Assembly: GCF_000687165.1 (NCBI RefSeq)
Contig: NZ_JMKU01000007.1
Coordinates: 124,001 to 188,000, forward strand
Origin: Paracidovorax oryzae ATCC 19882
Lineage (GTDB): Bacteria; Pseudomonadota; Gammaproteobacteria; Burkholderiales; Burkholderiaceae_C
DNA length: 64,000 bases
Direction: 5' to 3'
Shown one piece after another: positions 1 through 9,004 of this stretch; the first letter of the stretch is position 1; every line of letters begins with the position of its first letter. The notes beneath the pieces were generated by a model. It was not told the DNA's origin, made no database searches, and worked only from the letters and a program-made list of their open reading frames with translations. Both the position numbers and the translations under genes were made by a program.

Positions 1-556
1 GGTGGTGCGCCACGGCCTGGCCCGCACCTTCCAGTCGGCCACGGTCTACCCGAAGTCGACGGTGCAGGAGAACGTCTACCGCGGCGCGCTCTGCCATTTC
101 GGCGTGCCCGTCTGGGCCCAGATCGCGCAGACCGCAGCCTACCGCGATGCCTGCCGCCGCGTGCGCGAGCAGGTGGACCAGGTGCTGGAGACCACGGGGC
201 TCGCGCCGCTGCGGCACGAGATCGCGGGCGAGCTGGCCTACGGCCACCAGAAGCGCATCGGCGTGGCCGTGGGCCTGGCCACCCGGCCGCGCCTGCTGCT
301 GCTCGACGAGCCCGCCGCCGGCCTCAACCCCGAGGAATGCGCCGAGTTCGGGCGGCTGCTCAAGACGCTGCGCGATGCGCACGGCATTTCGCTGCTGTTC
401 GTCGAGCACCACATGGCGCTGGTGATGGGCACCTGCGAAAAGATCATCGTCCTCGTGCAGGGACAGAAGATCGCGCAGGGCACGGCGGAAGAAATCCGCA
501 ACAGCCCGGCGGTGATCGAGGCCTACCTGGGAGTGGATGAAGATGCGCACGCTTGA
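1..556 (+). CDS. Branched-chain amino acid-type ABC transporter ATP-binding protein (LivG-like), 5' truncated
   Basis: This is the C-terminal part of an ABC ATPase of the LivG class, which energises inner-membrane uptake of branched-chain amino acids or, in catabolic operons, of aromatic and other acids. The reading frame is open to the window edge. The Walker A loop lies upstream and is missing, so the apparent GTG at base 2 is internal. Visible elements are the Q-loop-side RTFQ, a degenerate ABC signature (ELAYGHQKR), Walker B with the catalytic Glu (LLLLDEPAAGLNP) and the H-loop (FVEHHM). It overlaps the next ATPase by 20 bases, as livG and livF usually do. The substrate cannot be told from this fragment. 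Confidence 0.9.
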   Translation, partial: VVRHGLARTFQSATVYPKSTVQENVYRGALCHFGVPVWAQIAQTAAYRDACRRVREQVDQVLETTGLAPLRHEIAGELAYGHQKRIGVAVGLATRPRLLLLDEPAAGLNPEECAEFGRLLKTLRDAHGISLLFVEHHMALVMGTCEKIIVLVQGQKIAQGTAEEIRNSPAVIEAYLGVDEDAHA

Positions 557-1256
557 AGTCAAGGACATCGTCGTCCACTACGGGCTGGTGCAGGCCCTGC
601 ACGGCGTGGGCTTCCGCATCGATGCGGGGAAGATCGTGGCGCTGATCGGCTCCAACGGCGCCGGCAAGAGCACCACGCTCAAGGCGCTGATGGGCCTCAA
701 GCGCCTGACGGCCGGCTCGCTGCTGCTGGACGGCCAGCCGATCGAGGGCACGCACGCGGCGCAGCGCGTGGGGCTGGGGCTCGCACTCTCGCCCGAGGGC
801 CGCCGGCTCTTTCCGCGCATGTCCGTCTGGGAGAACCTGATGGTGGGCGCCCACACGGTGCGCTCGTCCGCGCAGCGCGCCCGGTCGCTGGACTTGGTCT
901 ATGAACTTTTCCCGCGCGTGAAGGAGCGGCGCGAGCAGATGGCGGGGTCGCTATCGGGCGGCGAGCAGCAGATGGTCGCCATCGGCCGGGCTCTGATGTC
1001 GCACCCGCGCATCCTGATGCTCGACGAGCCTTCGCTCGGCATCGCGCCCAAGATCGTCTCGGAAATCGCGCAGGCGATCCGGCGGCTGAATGCCGAGACC
1101 GGCATCTCCGTCGTCCTGGTCGAGCAGAACGCGCGGCTGGCCCTGAAGATGGCGCACGACGCCTACGTGTTCGAGCAGGGGAGCGTGATCCGCTCGGGCT
1201 CCGGACAGGAGCTGCTGAACGACAGCTTCGTGCAGAAGGCCTTCCTCGGCATCTGA
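537..1256 (+). CDS. livF: Branched-chain amino acid-type ABC transporter ATP-binding protein (LivF-like)
   Basis: A complete 239-residue ABC ATPase of LivF length, the partner of the preceding LivG-like subunit. Walker A is GSNGAGKST near residues 38-46, the signature is LSGGEQQ near 140, Walker B is ILMLDEPSLGIAP, and the H-loop region reads LVEQNA. The ATG at 537 lies inside the upstream gene; a second ATG at 543 is an alternative start. The genes downstream are a hydrolase, a binding protein, an aldehyde dehydrogenase and a dehydrogenase. The transporter therefore probably imports a carbon source rather than leucine. This is inference, because the permeases and binding protein lie outside the window. 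Confidence 0.9.
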   Translation: MKMRTLEVKDIVVHYGLVQALHGVGFRIDAGKIVALIGSNGAGKSTTLKALMGLKRLTAGSLLLDGQPIEGTHAAQRVGLGLALSPEGRRLFPRMSVWENLMVGAHTVRSSAQRARSLDLVYELFPRVKERREQMAGSLSGGEQQMVAIGRALMSHPRILMLDEPSLGIAPKIVSEIAQAIRRLNAETGISVVLVEQNARLALKMAHDAYVFEQGSVIRSGSGQELLNDSFVQKAFLGI

Positions 1257-1282
1257 AGGCCGCACACGAAAGGACCCTCCCC

Positions 1283-2323
1283 ATGCATCCGCAGAACGCG
1301 CCCTCCGCCCCGCCGGTCATCCCGCGCGCGGAAGTGCGGCCCGCGTGGCTCGCGCAGCACACCGAGGCGGCACTCGAGCCCGATCTCGCCATCATCGATC
1401 CGCACCACCACCTGTCCGACCACGGCTGGGGCGGCTACCTCGCGGACGACCTGCTGGCCGACCTGGGCTCGGGCCACCGCATCGAATCGACGGTGTTCAT
1501 CCAAGTGGGCTTCGCGTACCGCGACCACGGCCCGGAGCACCTTCGCCCCGTGGGCGAAACCGAGCGCGTGGTCCGCATCGCGCGCGAAGCCGCCCAGGCG
1601 GGGCACGCCACGCGGCTCTGCGCCGGTATCGTCGGCTTCGCCGATCTCTCGCTGGGCGCGGCCGTCGAGGAGGTGCTCGTGGCGCACCTGGAGGCTGGCA
1701 ACGGGCGATTCCGCGGCATCCGCTGCCATGCCGCGGCGCATCCCGAATTCCAGTACGGCGTCATGCAGGCGCCGCCGCTGCACCTGTACCTGAACGGCCC
1801 GTTCCGCGAGGGGTTCGCGAAGCTCGCCCCCTTCGGGCTGAGCTTCGATTCCTGGGCGTACCACACCCAGCTGGCCGAACTCGCCGACCTGGCCCGCGCC
1901 TTCCCGCAGACGCCCGTGGCGATCGACCACGTCGGGGCGCCGGTCGGCGTCGGGCCCTACGCGGGCCGGCACGATGCGGTGTTCGCGCAGTGGAGGGCCG
2001 ACATGCGCCGCATCGCCGAATTGCCCAACGTCTGCGTCAAGCTGGGCGGGCTGGGCATGAGCGTGATCGGGTTTCCGTTCCACCTGCGGGACGCGCCGCC
2101 CACTTCCGAAGCGCTGGCCCAGGCCTGGGGCCCTTACCTCCGCGAATGCATCGAGATCTTCGGCCCGCAGAGATGCATGTTCGAGAGCAACTTCCCCGTC
2201 GACAAGGGCACGTGCAGCTACGCCGTGCTCTGGAACGCGTTCAAGCGCGTCACGGCGGACCTGTCCGAGGGCGACAAGCGCTGGCTCTACCGCGACACCG
2301 CCGCGCAGTTCTACCGCCTGTGA
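1283..2323 (+). CDS. Amidohydrolase family protein (LigI / 2-pyrone-4,6-dicarboxylate lactonase-like)
   Basis: A 346-residue metal-dependent hydrolase of the amidohydrolase-2 family (TIM barrel). The N-terminal metal-binding histidines are in IIDPHHHL near residue 36. A later conserved His is in AIDHVGAP, and the C-terminal Asp region reads NFPVDKGTCSY, a typical pattern in this family. Relatives open lactones such as 2-pyrone-4,6-dicarboxylate or decarboxylate aromatic acids in the cytoplasm. An AAAGGA ribosome site precedes the ATG, and the gene sits 26 bases after livF. The family is clear. The substrate is unknown, and LigI activity is only one possibility. Confidence 0.85.
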   Translation: MHPQNAPSAPPVIPRAEVRPAWLAQHTEAALEPDLAIIDPHHHLSDHGWGGYLADDLLADLGSGHRIESTVFIQVGFAYRDHGPEHLRPVGETERVVRIAREAAQAGHATRLCAGIVGFADLSLGAAVEEVLVAHLEAGNGRFRGIRCHAAAHPEFQYGVMQAPPLHLYLNGPFREGFAKLAPFGLSFDSWAYHTQLAELADLARAFPQTPVAIDHVGAPVGVGPYAGRHDAVFAQWRADMRRIAELPNVCVKLGGLGMSVIGFPFHLRDAPPTSEALAQAWGPYLRECIEIFGPQRCMFESNFPVDKGTCSYAVLWNAFKRVTADLSEGDKRWLYRDTAAQFYRL

Positions 2324-2370
2324 GCGGCCGCCATTCCTTCAGCAACGATGAAAAACCAGGAGACACATCC

Positions 2371-3357
2371 ATGACCACCGACTCCCTCACCCGACGGCAC
2401 GCACTGGGCGGCCTGCTGCTGGCCTCGCTCGCGCCCGGCCTGTCCTTCGCGCAGGCGCCCAGGTACCCGAACGACACGGTGCGCATGGTCGTGCCGTATG
2501 CCGCGGGCGGCGCCACGGACATCGTGGCCCGCGCGGTGGTGGACCGGCTCGGCGCGCGCTGGGGCCAGGCGGTGGTGGTCGAGAACAAGCCCGGCGCGGG
2601 CACCACGCTCGCCGCCGCGCAGATGGCGCGCGCGCCCGGCGACGGCTACCAGCTCTACATGACCACGTCGGCGCACACCATCAGCGGCCTGGTCTATCCC
2701 AAGCTCAATTACGACCCGGTGAAGGATTTCGCGCCGCTCAGCCTGATCGCGAAGGTACCGCTGGTGCTCGTGGTGCGGCCCACGCTCGAGGCGAAGACGG
2801 TGGACGAATTCACGCGCTACGTGCGCGCCAACCCCGACAAGGCCACCTTCGCCTCGCCGGGCAACGGCACCGCCCAGCACCTGGCCGGCGAGATGTTCAA
2901 TGCCGCGATGAAGACGCGCATGCTGCACGTGCCCTACAAGGGCGACGCGCCGGCCATCACCGACCTGCTGGGCGGCTCGGTGGACGCCATGTTCGCCACA
3001 CTCACCGTGGTGCTGCCGCACATCGCCTCGGGCAAGCTGCGCGCGATCGCGCTCGCCAACGGCCAGCGCGTCGAGAAGGTGCCCGACATCCCCACCTTCG
3101 CCGAGCAGGGTCTGCGCAATTTCGAGGCCGCGACGTGGTTCGGCGTGCTCGCGCCCGCATCGATGCCGGCCGCGCTGCAGAACCGCATCGCCACCGACAT
3201 CCGCGCGGTGGTGGACCAGCCGGACCTGCGCGCCAAGCTCATCGACCTCGGCGGCGAGGTGGTCTCCAGCGACCCGGCCGCGTTCGGCACCTTCATGCAG
3301 GCCGAATACCGCAAGTGGCAGGCGATCGTGAAGCAGTCGGGCGCGACCATCAGCTGA
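2371..3357 (+). CDS. Bug-family (TctC-like) tripartite tricarboxylate transporter substrate-binding protein
   Basis: A 328-residue periplasmic solute receptor of the Bug/TctC family. The signal peptide contains TRRHALGG, possibly Tat-type, and ends near SFAQA. The mature start YPNDTVRMVVPYAAGGATD is the family hallmark that closes over a carboxylate ligand. Other family signatures are VVVENKPGAG and the FASPGNGTAQHLAGE region. The open frame runs further upstream, but the ATG at 2371 with AGGAG about 10 bases before it gives the signal peptide. No TctA or TctB membrane subunit is adjacent. Such orphan receptors are abundant in Bordetella and Comamonadaceae. It probably binds a pathway acid. 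Confidence 0.92.
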   Translation: MTTDSLTRRHALGGLLLASLAPGLSFAQAPRYPNDTVRMVVPYAAGGATDIVARAVVDRLGARWGQAVVVENKPGAGTTLAAAQMARAPGDGYQLYMTTSAHTISGLVYPKLNYDPVKDFAPLSLIAKVPLVLVVRPTLEAKTVDEFTRYVRANPDKATFASPGNGTAQHLAGEMFNAAMKTRMLHVPYKGDAPAITDLLGGSVDAMFATLTVVLPHIASGKLRAIALANGQRVEKVPDIPTFAEQGLRNFEAATWFGVLAPASMPAALQNRIATDIRAVVDQPDLRAKLIDLGGEVVSSDPAAFGTFMQAEYRKWQAIVKQSGATIS

Positions 3358-3420
3358 CCGCCCGGTCCCGCCGCCATCTCCCTTTTTTCATCCTTCAGCG
3401 CGACAGAGAAGACCTTCACC

Positions 3421-4902
3421 ATGTCCATGGACACCACGACGAATGCCACCCAGCCGATGCTCATCGGCGGCGAATGGATCACCAGCGAAGACGGCGCCAT
3501 CGACTCCGTCAACCCGGCCACCGGCCGCATCAACCGCCGCGTCACGGCGGCCAGCGCCGCGCAGGTGGACACGGCCGTGGCCGCCGCGCGCGACGCGGCC
3601 TCGGCCAAGGGCTGGCGCGACATGCTGCCCCACGTGCGCGCGCAGATCCTGGGGCGCATCTCCGACGGCATCCGCGCGCATGCGGACGAACTCGCGCACT
3701 TGCAGATGATCGAGAACGGCAAGGTGCTGAGCGAATGCAGGACGCAGGTCGCCGGCGCCGCGGCCACCTACCGCTACTACGCCGCCGTGTGCGAGACGCT
3801 GGGCGCCGAGGTGCCGCCCGCGCGCGGCGACTACCTCTCGATGACGGCCTACGAGCCCTACGGCGTGGTGGCGGCCATCACCCCGTGGAATTCGCCCATG
3901 ACGATGGAGGCGCAGAAGATCGCCCCCGCGCTCGCGGCCGGCAACGCGGTGCTGCTCAAGCCTTCCGAAGTCACGCCCAGCGTGGGCCTGGCGGTGGCTC
4001 GCATCGCCCAGGAGGCCGGGCTGCCCCCCGGCATCCTCAACGTGCTGCCCGGCACCGGCGCGGTCACGGGCCACGCCATCATCCACCACCCCGGCGTGCG
4101 CATGGTGTCGTTCACGGGCGGCACGCAGACCGGCCGCAGCATCGCCGCCGTGGCCGCGCAGCGCCTGATCCCGGTCGCGCTGGAGCTGGGCGGCAAGTCC
4201 CCGCACATCATCTTCGACGACGCGCAGCTGGACGCCGCCATCGACGGCGTGGTGGACGGCATCTTCGAAGGCAGCGGCCAGTCGTGCGTGGCGGGCTCGC
4301 GCCTCTTCGTGCACCGCAAGGTGCTCGACCAGGTGCTGGCGATGCTGGTGGAACGCGCCAACGGGCTGCGCGTGGATCTGCCCGATGCGCCCGGCGCGCA
4401 GATGGGGCCCGTGTCCGGCTTCCGGCACCGCGAGCGCATCGAGGCCATGGTGCAGAGCGCGCGCGACGAAGGCGGCGAGATCCTGGCCGGCGGCTGCCGC
4501 CCCGAGGGCGACCATCTCGGCGCAGGCGCCTTCTACCGGCCCACGGTGATCGCGGGACTCGGCAACCATGCCACGGCCGTGCGCGAGGAAATCTTCGGCC
4601 CCGTGCTGTGCGTGCTGCCGTTCGACGACGAGGACGACCTGATCGCCCAGGCCAACGACACCGCCTTCGGCCTCGCCTCGGGCATCTGGACGGCCAACTA
4701 CCAGCGCGCCTGGCGCGTGGCCCGCGCGCTGGAGGCCGGCCTCGTCTGGATCAACACCTACAAGCAGCTGTCGATCGCCACGCCGTTCGGCGGCTTCAAG
4801 GAAAGCGGCATCGGCCGCGAGAAGGGCGTGACCGGCGTGCGCCTCTACCAGCAGAGCAAGGGCATCTACTGGAGCATGAACCCCGCCAACGTCCGGGCCT
4901 GA
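3421..4902 (+). CDS. NAD(P)-dependent aldehyde dehydrogenase
   Basis: A full-length (493 residues) ALDH superfamily enzyme that oxidises an aldehyde to the acid in the cytoplasm. The oxyanion/cofactor motif TPWNSPM, the catalytic Glu in ELGGKSPH and the nucleophilic Cys in GQSCVAG are present, as is the EEIFGPVL motif. It lies between the TctC receptor and a hydroxyacid dehydrogenase, within one plus-strand run that starts with the ABC ATPases, so it is probably a step of the same catabolic route. The GQSC context and the C-terminal ending resemble 5-carboxymethyl-2-hydroxymuconate or betaine aldehyde dehydrogenase-type enzymes, but the substrate is not decided by sequence. Confidence 0.92.
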   Translation: MSMDTTTNATQPMLIGGEWITSEDGAIDSVNPATGRINRRVTAASAAQVDTAVAAARDAASAKGWRDMLPHVRAQILGRISDGIRAHADELAHLQMIENGKVLSECRTQVAGAAATYRYYAAVCETLGAEVPPARGDYLSMTAYEPYGVVAAITPWNSPMTMEAQKIAPALAAGNAVLLKPSEVTPSVGLAVARIAQEAGLPPGILNVLPGTGAVTGHAIIHHPGVRMVSFTGGTQTGRSIAAVAAQRLIPVALELGGKSPHIIFDDAQLDAAIDGVVDGIFEGSGQSCVAGSRLFVHRKVLDQVLAMLVERANGLRVDLPDAPGAQMGPVSGFRHRERIEAMVQSARDEGGEILAGGCRPEGDHLGAGAFYRPTVIAGLGNHATAVREEIFGPVLCVLPFDDEDDLIAQANDTAFGLASGIWTANYQRAWRVARALEAGLVWINTYKQLSIATPFGGFKESGIGREKGVTGVRLYQQSKGIYWSMNPANVRA

Positions 4903-4948
4903 GCCGGCCCGCGCCGCGCTCCCAACCAACATCCCAGGAGAAAACAAC

Positions 4949-5839
4949 ATGCAGTCACCCACCGTGGGTTTCATCGGCGTCGGCGTGATGGGCGAGCCCA
5001 TCTGCCGGCACATCGCAACGAAGGGCGGCGCGCCCGTGATCGCGTCCGACCTGAATGCGGAGCCGCTCGCGCGGCTCGCGGAACATGGCGTGCGCACCGT
5101 GGCCCTGCAGGAGCTGACCGCGCAGGCCGACATCGTGTTCATGTCGCTGCCCTCGGGCGAGGTCATGAAGCAGGTCGTGGCCGCGCCCGGTGGGCTGGCC
5201 GAGCGCCTGCGCCCCGGCACCACGCTGGTGGACCTGAGCACCTCGTCGGTGGACGTCACGCTCGAGGTGGCCCGGCTGCTGCAGGACAAGGGCATCGCCT
5301 TCGCCGACGCGCCCGTCATGCGCACGCGCGCCGCCGCCGAGGCCGGCACCCTGGCCGTGCCGGTCGGCGCCAGCCCCGAGGTGTTCGGGCGCATCGCGCC
5401 CTTCATCCGCACCTTCGCCTCGGACGTCACGCATGCCGGCGGCATCAGCGCCGGCCAGGTGGTGAAGATCCTCAACAACATGGTGCTCTACGAAACCGTG
5501 CTCGCGCTCTCCGAGGCCGCCGCCATCGGCCGGCGCGCGGGCGTGCAGCCGGACGTGCTGTTCCAGGCCTTCTCCACCGGCTCGGCCGACAGCTTCGCGC
5601 TGCGCAACCACGGCATGAAGGCGATCGCTCCCGGCCAGTTCCCCGAGAAGGCCTTCCCGGTCACCTACGCCAGGAAGGACATCTCGTACGCCGTCGCCCT
5701 GGGCGAGCAGGTCGGCGTCGATCCCACCGGCGCGCGCAACCTGCTGGACACGCTGCAGAAGGCGATCGACGCCGGCCATGGCGACAAGTACGCGCCGGCG
5801 ATCAGCCTGGTGTTCGAGAGCGGCCCGGTAGCAGGGTAA
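4949..5839 (+). CDS. NAD(P)-dependent beta-hydroxyacid dehydrogenase (3-hydroxyisobutyrate dehydrogenase family)
   Basis: A 296-residue enzyme of the beta-hydroxyacid dehydrogenase family. The Rossmann motif GFIGVGVMGEP is at the N-terminus, the STSSVDVT segment matches the substrate-binding loop, and the catalytic Lys lies in GQVVKILNNM near residue 174. Family members oxidise 3-hydroxyisobutyrate, tartronate semialdehyde or similar 3-hydroxy acids. An AGGAG site precedes the ATG by about 8 bases. It is the last recognisable gene of the plus-strand catabolic run. The exact substrate is unknown. Confidence 0.9.
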   Translation: MQSPTVGFIGVGVMGEPICRHIATKGGAPVIASDLNAEPLARLAEHGVRTVALQELTAQADIVFMSLPSGEVMKQVVAAPGGLAERLRPGTTLVDLSTSSVDVTLEVARLLQDKGIAFADAPVMRTRAAAEAGTLAVPVGASPEVFGRIAPFIRTFASDVTHAGGISAGQVVKILNNMVLYETVLALSEAAAIGRRAGVQPDVLFQAFSTGSADSFALRNHGMKAIAPGQFPEKAFPVTYARKDISYAVALGEQVGVDPTGARNLLDTLQKAIDAGHGDKYAPAISLVFESGPVAG

Positions 5840-6151
5840 GTCGGCACGGTAGCCCTGCGGCAATGCCCTGGCGGGGAGCGGGGGCCACTTGCGCCGCAGG
5901 AACTGGACACGCGGCACCGCAGGGGTGCTTCGCCCAAGGTACGGTTATTGCAACACCCTCGGCATGCCTGCCTTGCCGATCCCGCACCGCGCCGCCAGAT
6001 CAGGGTTTACCCTAGAATCCTGCATCTTTCCACGCGCGCGCCGCGCGAGGGGCCGCCCCTTGACGCACCGCAAACCGCCGCTCCAGGCACCGTGCTGCAA
6101 TCGCGGGCCCCTCGGCCGCCGCGCGCCGCGCGCCCCTTCACCTCGCCATCC
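5840..6151. other. Intergenic region upstream of the YitT-family gene
   Basis: About 310 bases without a convincing gene. A long frame continues upstream of the YitT start, but its translation is Arg/Pro-rich and has no signal or domain. The only promoter-like element I see is TAGAAT at 6013-6018, a possible -10 box without a good -35 partner. No clear terminator with a T-run was found after the hydroxyacid dehydrogenase gene. Confidence 0.5.
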
Positions 6152-6796
6152 ATGAGCCAGACCCTCGCCCCGTCCCCTGCTGCACCCGCACCTGCCGCCG
6201 CCATGGTCCCGCACACCACCACCGAAGACACGCTGGCCGTGTTCACGGGCGTGCTGCTGATCTCGGTGGGCGTGGCGTTCTTCACCAGTGCGGGGCTGCT
6301 CACGGGCGGCACGGCGGGCATCGCCTTCCTGCTGCACTATGCGACGGGCATCGGCTTCGGCAAATGGTTCTTCCTGTTGAACCTGCCCTTCTACTGGCTG
6401 GCGTGGCGCAAGATGGGGCGCGCGTTCACCCTGAAGACCTTCGTGGCGGTGCTGCTGCTCTCGCTGATGACCGAGGCGCAGTCGCGCTTCCTGCAGCTGT
6501 CGGCGCTGCAGCCGCTCTACGCGGCGGTGGCCGGCGGGCTGATCGTCGGCACGGGGTTCCTCGTGCTGTTCCGCCACCGCTGCAGCCTGGGCGGCGTCGG
6601 CATCCTCGCGCTCTACCTGCAGGACCGGCACGGCTGGCGCGCCGGCAAGGTGCAGATGGGCGTGGACTGCGCGATCGTGCTGCTGGCGCTCTTCACCGTC
6701 GAGCCGGGCCGGGTGCTCTGGTCCATCGTGGGCGCCGTCGCGCTCAACCTGGTGCTGGCCATGAACCATCGCCCCGGCCGCTACATGGCCGTGTGA
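6152..6796 (+). CDS. YitT family membrane protein (short form)
   Basis: A 214-residue integral membrane protein of the YitT/DUF161 family, with about five or six hydrophobic helices and the family motif GLLTGGTAGIAFLLHY near residues 49-64. Typical Bacillus YitT proteins are about 280 residues and end in a cytosolic DUF2179 domain. This one stops right after the membrane part (HRPGRYMAV). The start at 6152 is preferred over the upstream in-frame ATG at 5948, because the extra 68 residues look non-coding. The function of the family is not established. Confidence 0.8.
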   Translation: MSQTLAPSPAAPAPAAAMVPHTTTEDTLAVFTGVLLISVGVAFFTSAGLLTGGTAGIAFLLHYATGIGFGKWFFLLNLPFYWLAWRKMGRAFTLKTFVAVLLLSLMTEAQSRFLQLSALQPLYAAVAGGLIVGTGFLVLFRHRCSLGGVGILALYLQDRHGWRAGKVQMGVDCAIVLLALFTVEPGRVLWSIVGAVALNLVLAMNHRPGRYMAV

Positions 6797-6830
6797 CCGG
6801 GCGCGCCAGGCACGCCGTATCATCGGGCCC

Positions 6831-7358
6831 ATGCGCCGCCGCCTCGTTTTCTTCGCGCTGATCGTGCTCATGGCCCTGCGCGGGCTCGTGGGCCCGGCCA
6901 TGGCCGCGCAGATGGCGGGAATGCCGCACGCGGGCAGCGCGGTTCCAGCCCACGCGGAGCATGGTGCCCATGGCGCCGATGCAAACCCCTCCGCAGTGCA
7001 GGACGGGTGGGCGCAGCATGGCCACGGCACAGCCACCGGCGATGCCGCGGCGCACGCTCCACAAGCCATGGCCCATGCCGGACACGGCTTCGCATCATTG
7101 GACCCTGCCACCATCGCCTCGAACTGCCATGGCGAATCCGCGACCCATGCGCAACTTCCCTCCGCCTGCAGTGCCGCATCCGGCGACCACGCCGCGCATG
7201 CCGCCTGCGCCGATTGCGAGATCTGCCATACGGTGGTGATGGCCCCTCCCGCGCCTGCTGCAGGCGCGGCCTCCCACGGTGCCGGCCCGCGCGTGCCCGC
7301 CGCCGTCCGCTTCGCGAGCGCCCTGCCCGCGCAGGCCACCAAGCCGCCCATTTCCTGA
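6831..7358 (+). CDS. Secreted Cys/His-rich protein, DUF2946-like, start of copper cluster
   Basis: A 175-residue protein with an N-terminal signal peptide (hydrophobic FFALIVLMAL, cleavage near AMAAQ). The mature part is rich in His, Met and Ala (repeated HG, HAxH, GHG), and a C-terminal CADCEICH motif resembles the paired cysteines of DUF2946 proteins. The composition and the copper genes directly downstream suggest periplasmic copper binding. That function is inferred. The gene starts 34 bases after the YitT stop and 110 bases before the TolC-like gene. Confidence 0.65.
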   Translation: MRRRLVFFALIVLMALRGLVGPAMAAQMAGMPHAGSAVPAHAEHGAHGADANPSAVQDGWAQHGHGTATGDAAAHAPQAMAHAGHGFASLDPATIASNCHGESATHAQLPSACSAASGDHAAHAACADCEICHTVVMAPPAPAAGAASHGAGPRVPAAVRFASALPAQATKPPIS

Positions 7359-7468
7359 GCCTCGACGCCCGAAGTGCGTCCGCCCCCGCCGTGCCGTCAG
7401 GGAAGCACCCGGCGCACGGCGGCGCGGCCGCGTTCCGCTTTCGCTTCCGAGTCCAGGAGAGGCTTTCC

Positions 7469-8998
7469 ATGCAGACCCCCGGGCCCCGCGCCCCATTCCA
7501 TCCCCATTTCCGTTTCCGATCTTTCCGACCGTTCCGGTCGGCCCTGCCCGCTGCCGCAGCGCTCCTGCTCGCAGGCTGCGCCAGCGTCTCGCCCGACGGC
7601 CTGCGCGGCGATGTGCAGGCCACATTGCAGGGCCGCACGGCCGGCGCCGAGGGTGCCACCCTGCCCTCCACGGACCCCGCCGCGCAGCGTGCCGCAGACG
7701 ACGCCGTCGCCCACTGGCTGGCCGCGCCGCTCACGCAGGAGGCCGCGGTGCGCATCGCGCTGCTCCGCCACCCCGGCCTGCAGGCTCGCCTCGCCCGCCT
7801 GGGCGTGCAGGACGCCGAGCGCGTGCAGGCGCTCACGCCGCCCAATCCGGTACTCGGCCTGGGGCGGCTCACCACCGCGCATGAGCGCGAGATCGAGCGC
7901 TCCATCACCTTCAGCCTGGTGGAGTTGATCACCCTGCCCTGGCGCAACCGCTGGGCCGGCAGCCTGCGCGAGCAGGACACGCTCGCCGCCGCGGCCGATG
8001 CCGCGCGCGCCGCCAGCGACGCCCGCCGCGCCTGGCTGCGCGCCGTGGCCGCGCAGGAAACCCTCGCCGCGCACGAGCGCATGCACGATGCCGCCGAAGC
8101 CGGTGCCGAGCTGGCGCGCCGCATGGCCAGCGCCGGCAACTGGAGCCGGCTGCAGGCCGCGCGCGAACAGGCCGTGTTGGCCGATGCGCGGGCCCGGCTG
8201 GCACGGGCACGCCTTGCGGCCGGCACGGAGCGCGAAGCCCTGGCGCTCGCGCTCGGCCTCTGGGGCACCGCCGCCGATTCGATCACGCTGCCCAAGCAAC
8301 TGCCCGACCTGCCCGCCGAACCGATGGACTCCGCGGCCCTGGAGCAGCGCGCCCTGCGCGAGCGCCTCGACGTGCGAGCGGCGCGCATCGGGCTCGATCG
8401 CGTGGCCGGCCAGCAGGGCATCGCCCGCGCCGGCCAGCTCTTCGGTGATATCGGCCTCGGCTACCGGCGCGACACCACCACCGGGCGCGGCGCCGGCGGC
8501 CACTCCGAAGTCAAACGGGGCTGGGAGCTGGAATTGCCGCTGCCGCTGTTCGACTGGGGCGGCGCGGCGAACGCCCGTGCCCAGGGGCTCGTGAACGAGA
8601 GCGCCGCCCAGCTCCAGCGGACGGCCCTGCGCGCCCGCTCCGAAGTGCGCATGCACTGGCGCGGCTACCGCACCGCCTGGGAGCTGGCGCAGGAGCAGGA
8701 AAAGCACGTCGTCCCCCTGCAGCAGCAGATCCAGCAGGAGACCCTGCTGCGCTACAACGGCATGCTCGCCAGCGTCTGGGACCTGCTCGCCCAGGCCCGG
8801 CAGACCACGCAGGCCGTGGCCGACGCCGTCGCCGCCCGGCGCGACTTCTGGCTCGCCGACACCGACCTGCAGTTCGCGCTCGCGGTCGCCTCGCCCGGCG
8901 CGCAGCCCTCCGCCTCCGCGTCGGCCACCTCCTCCGCCCTCTCCCTGTCCTCCCCCACTTCCTCGTCCAGCACGGCCCCGGCCGGCGCGGGCCACTGA
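7469..8998 (+). CDS. TolC-family outer-membrane efflux lipoprotein (CzcC/CusC-like)
   Basis: A 509-residue outer membrane factor. The N-terminus carries a lipobox (ALLLAGCAS), so the protein should be lipidated like CusC or CzcC. The body is two Ala/Arg/Gln-rich coiled-coil repeats typical of TolC barrels and tunnels, with the LPLPLFDWGGAANAR segment marking the second repeat. The ATG at 7469 follows CAGGAGAGG by 6 bases; the longer open frame upstream lacks a signal. No RND pump or adaptor gene is adjacent. Its immediate partner, 6 bases downstream, is a multicopper oxidase, so a role in copper export or detoxification is likely. Confidence 0.88.
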   Translation: MQTPGPRAPFHPHFRFRSFRPFRSALPAAAALLLAGCASVSPDGLRGDVQATLQGRTAGAEGATLPSTDPAAQRAADDAVAHWLAAPLTQEAAVRIALLRHPGLQARLARLGVQDAERVQALTPPNPVLGLGRLTTAHEREIERSITFSLVELITLPWRNRWAGSLREQDTLAAAADAARAASDARRAWLRAVAAQETLAAHERMHDAAEAGAELARRMASAGNWSRLQAAREQAVLADARARLARARLAAGTEREALALALGLWGTAADSITLPKQLPDLPAEPMDSAALEQRALRERLDVRAARIGLDRVAGQQGIARAGQLFGDIGLGYRRDTTTGRGAGGHSEVKRGWELELPLPLFDWGGAANARAQGLVNESAAQLQRTALRARSEVRMHWRGYRTAWELAQEQEKHVVPLQQQIQQETLLRYNGMLASVWDLLAQARQTTQAVADAVAARRDFWLADTDLQFALAVASPGAQPSASASATSSALSLSSPTSSSSTAPAGAGH

Positions 8999-9004
8999 TC
9001 CACC

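Noticed and set aside
3380-3395. Run of six T before the first aldehyde dehydrogenase gene considered as a terminator
   Set aside because: No GC-rich stem directly precedes the T-run.
3388-5481. Minus-strand frame of 697 codons opposite the first aldehyde dehydrogenase
   Set aside because: Antisense shadow; the plus-strand ALDH has all catalytic motifs.
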